Below the pieces are notes generated by a model. That model had not been told where the DNA came from, ran no database searches, and saw nothing but the letters and a program-made list of their open reading frames with translations. 5,682 nt of DNA. Source: Verrucomicrobiia bacterium. GTDB taxonomy: Bacteria; Verrucomicrobiota; Verrucomicrobiia; Limisphaerales; Palsa-1400. Made by a program: the position numbers and the translations under genes. Positions 5,487 to 5,682 of the stretch are shown piece by piece. How positions within the stretch are numbered: position 1 is the stretch's first letter; every line of letters starts with the position of its first letter. The stretch covers positions 1 through 5,682 of the forward strand of contig JAICXV010000189.1 of NCBI GenBank assembly GCA_025934545.1. The letters are read 5' to 3'.

Positions 5487-5682
5487 ATGGAAAGGCGTAA
5501 AGTGGTCGTGAACGACAAGATGCAGAAGGATTATGTCTATTTCTGCACGGAGCCGGTCGGGCGGAATTTTCATCCGGAGTTTAAACCGGAGCTGACGCCG
5601 GCGGAGATGTTGAAGATGGGGGTATTTGGTGGGAAGTATATGACGGATTGCGCTAAGGAATTTCCGAAGAGTTGGTTTGCGG
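5487..5682 (+). CDS. Conserved protein of unknown function, 3' partial
   Basis: The frame is open from ATG 5487 to the window end, giving 65 complete codons. The sequence MERRKVVVNDKMQKDYVYF, then HPEFKPELTPAEMLKMGVFG and GKYMTDCAKEFPKSWFA, looks like the N-terminus of a widespread conserved family with the signature ELTPxEMLxxGVFGGKYMTDC. I associate that pattern with hypothetical proteins in many bacteria but know of no established function. No signal peptide or membrane segment appears in this part. The frame is open upstream to 5448, so TTG 5448 or GTG 5469 are alternative starts. ATG 5487 is preferred because the conserved-looking sequence begins there, although only a weak GAAAG lies upstream. 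It diverges from the glycosyltransferase operon. Confidence 0.65.
   Translation, partial: MERRKVVVNDKMQKDYVYFCTEPVGRNFHPEFKPELTPAEMLKMGVFGGKYMTDCAKEFPKSWFA

Overview
The window looks like chromosomal DNA of a Verrucomicrobia-type bacterium (PVC superphylum). The main evidence is the opening gene fragment, whose C-terminal sequence is typical of the large PVC-type haem-binding CxxCH proteins of Verrucomicrobia and Planctomycetes. The mix of genes with and without Shine-Dalgarno sites agrees with this. The assignment comes from sequence recognition alone; no database was searched.

Layout: (1) 3-251 (+) is the tail of a PVC-type cytochrome/haem-binding protein. (2) 290-1017 (+) is a compact two-gene toxin-antitoxin module: an RHH-DUF433 antitoxin overlapping a PIN-like DUF5615 toxin by 4 nt. 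A perfect 17-bp palindrome just upstream (262-278) is a good candidate for its autoregulatory operator. (3) 1044-1454 (-) is a small exported protein with a DUF5666-like beta domain, convergent with the toxin gene. (4) 1553-2692 (+) is an exported C39-like cysteine peptidase, divergent from the previous gene. (5) 2758-3027 (+) is rpsT (ribosomal protein S20), with its own TTGACA promoter element and a strong intrinsic terminator at 3055-3090. (6) 5407-3148 (-) is a two-gene probable operon: an unclassified glycosyltransferase-like protein, then a STELLO-type (DUF288) glycosyltransferase. (7) 5487 to the window end (+) is the first 65 codons of a conserved protein of unknown function, divergent from the glycosyltransferase operon.

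The genes fall into independent units rather than one pathway: envelope/export proteins, a toxin-antitoxin module, one housekeeping ribosomal gene and a small glycosylation operon. The most unusual items are the paired glycosyltransferase genes, one of them a bacterial member of a family best known from eukaryotes, and the toxin-antitoxin module with its palindrome. I saw no tRNA, rRNA, CRISPR array, insertion sequence or attachment site. No gene-free stretch exceeds about 120 bases.
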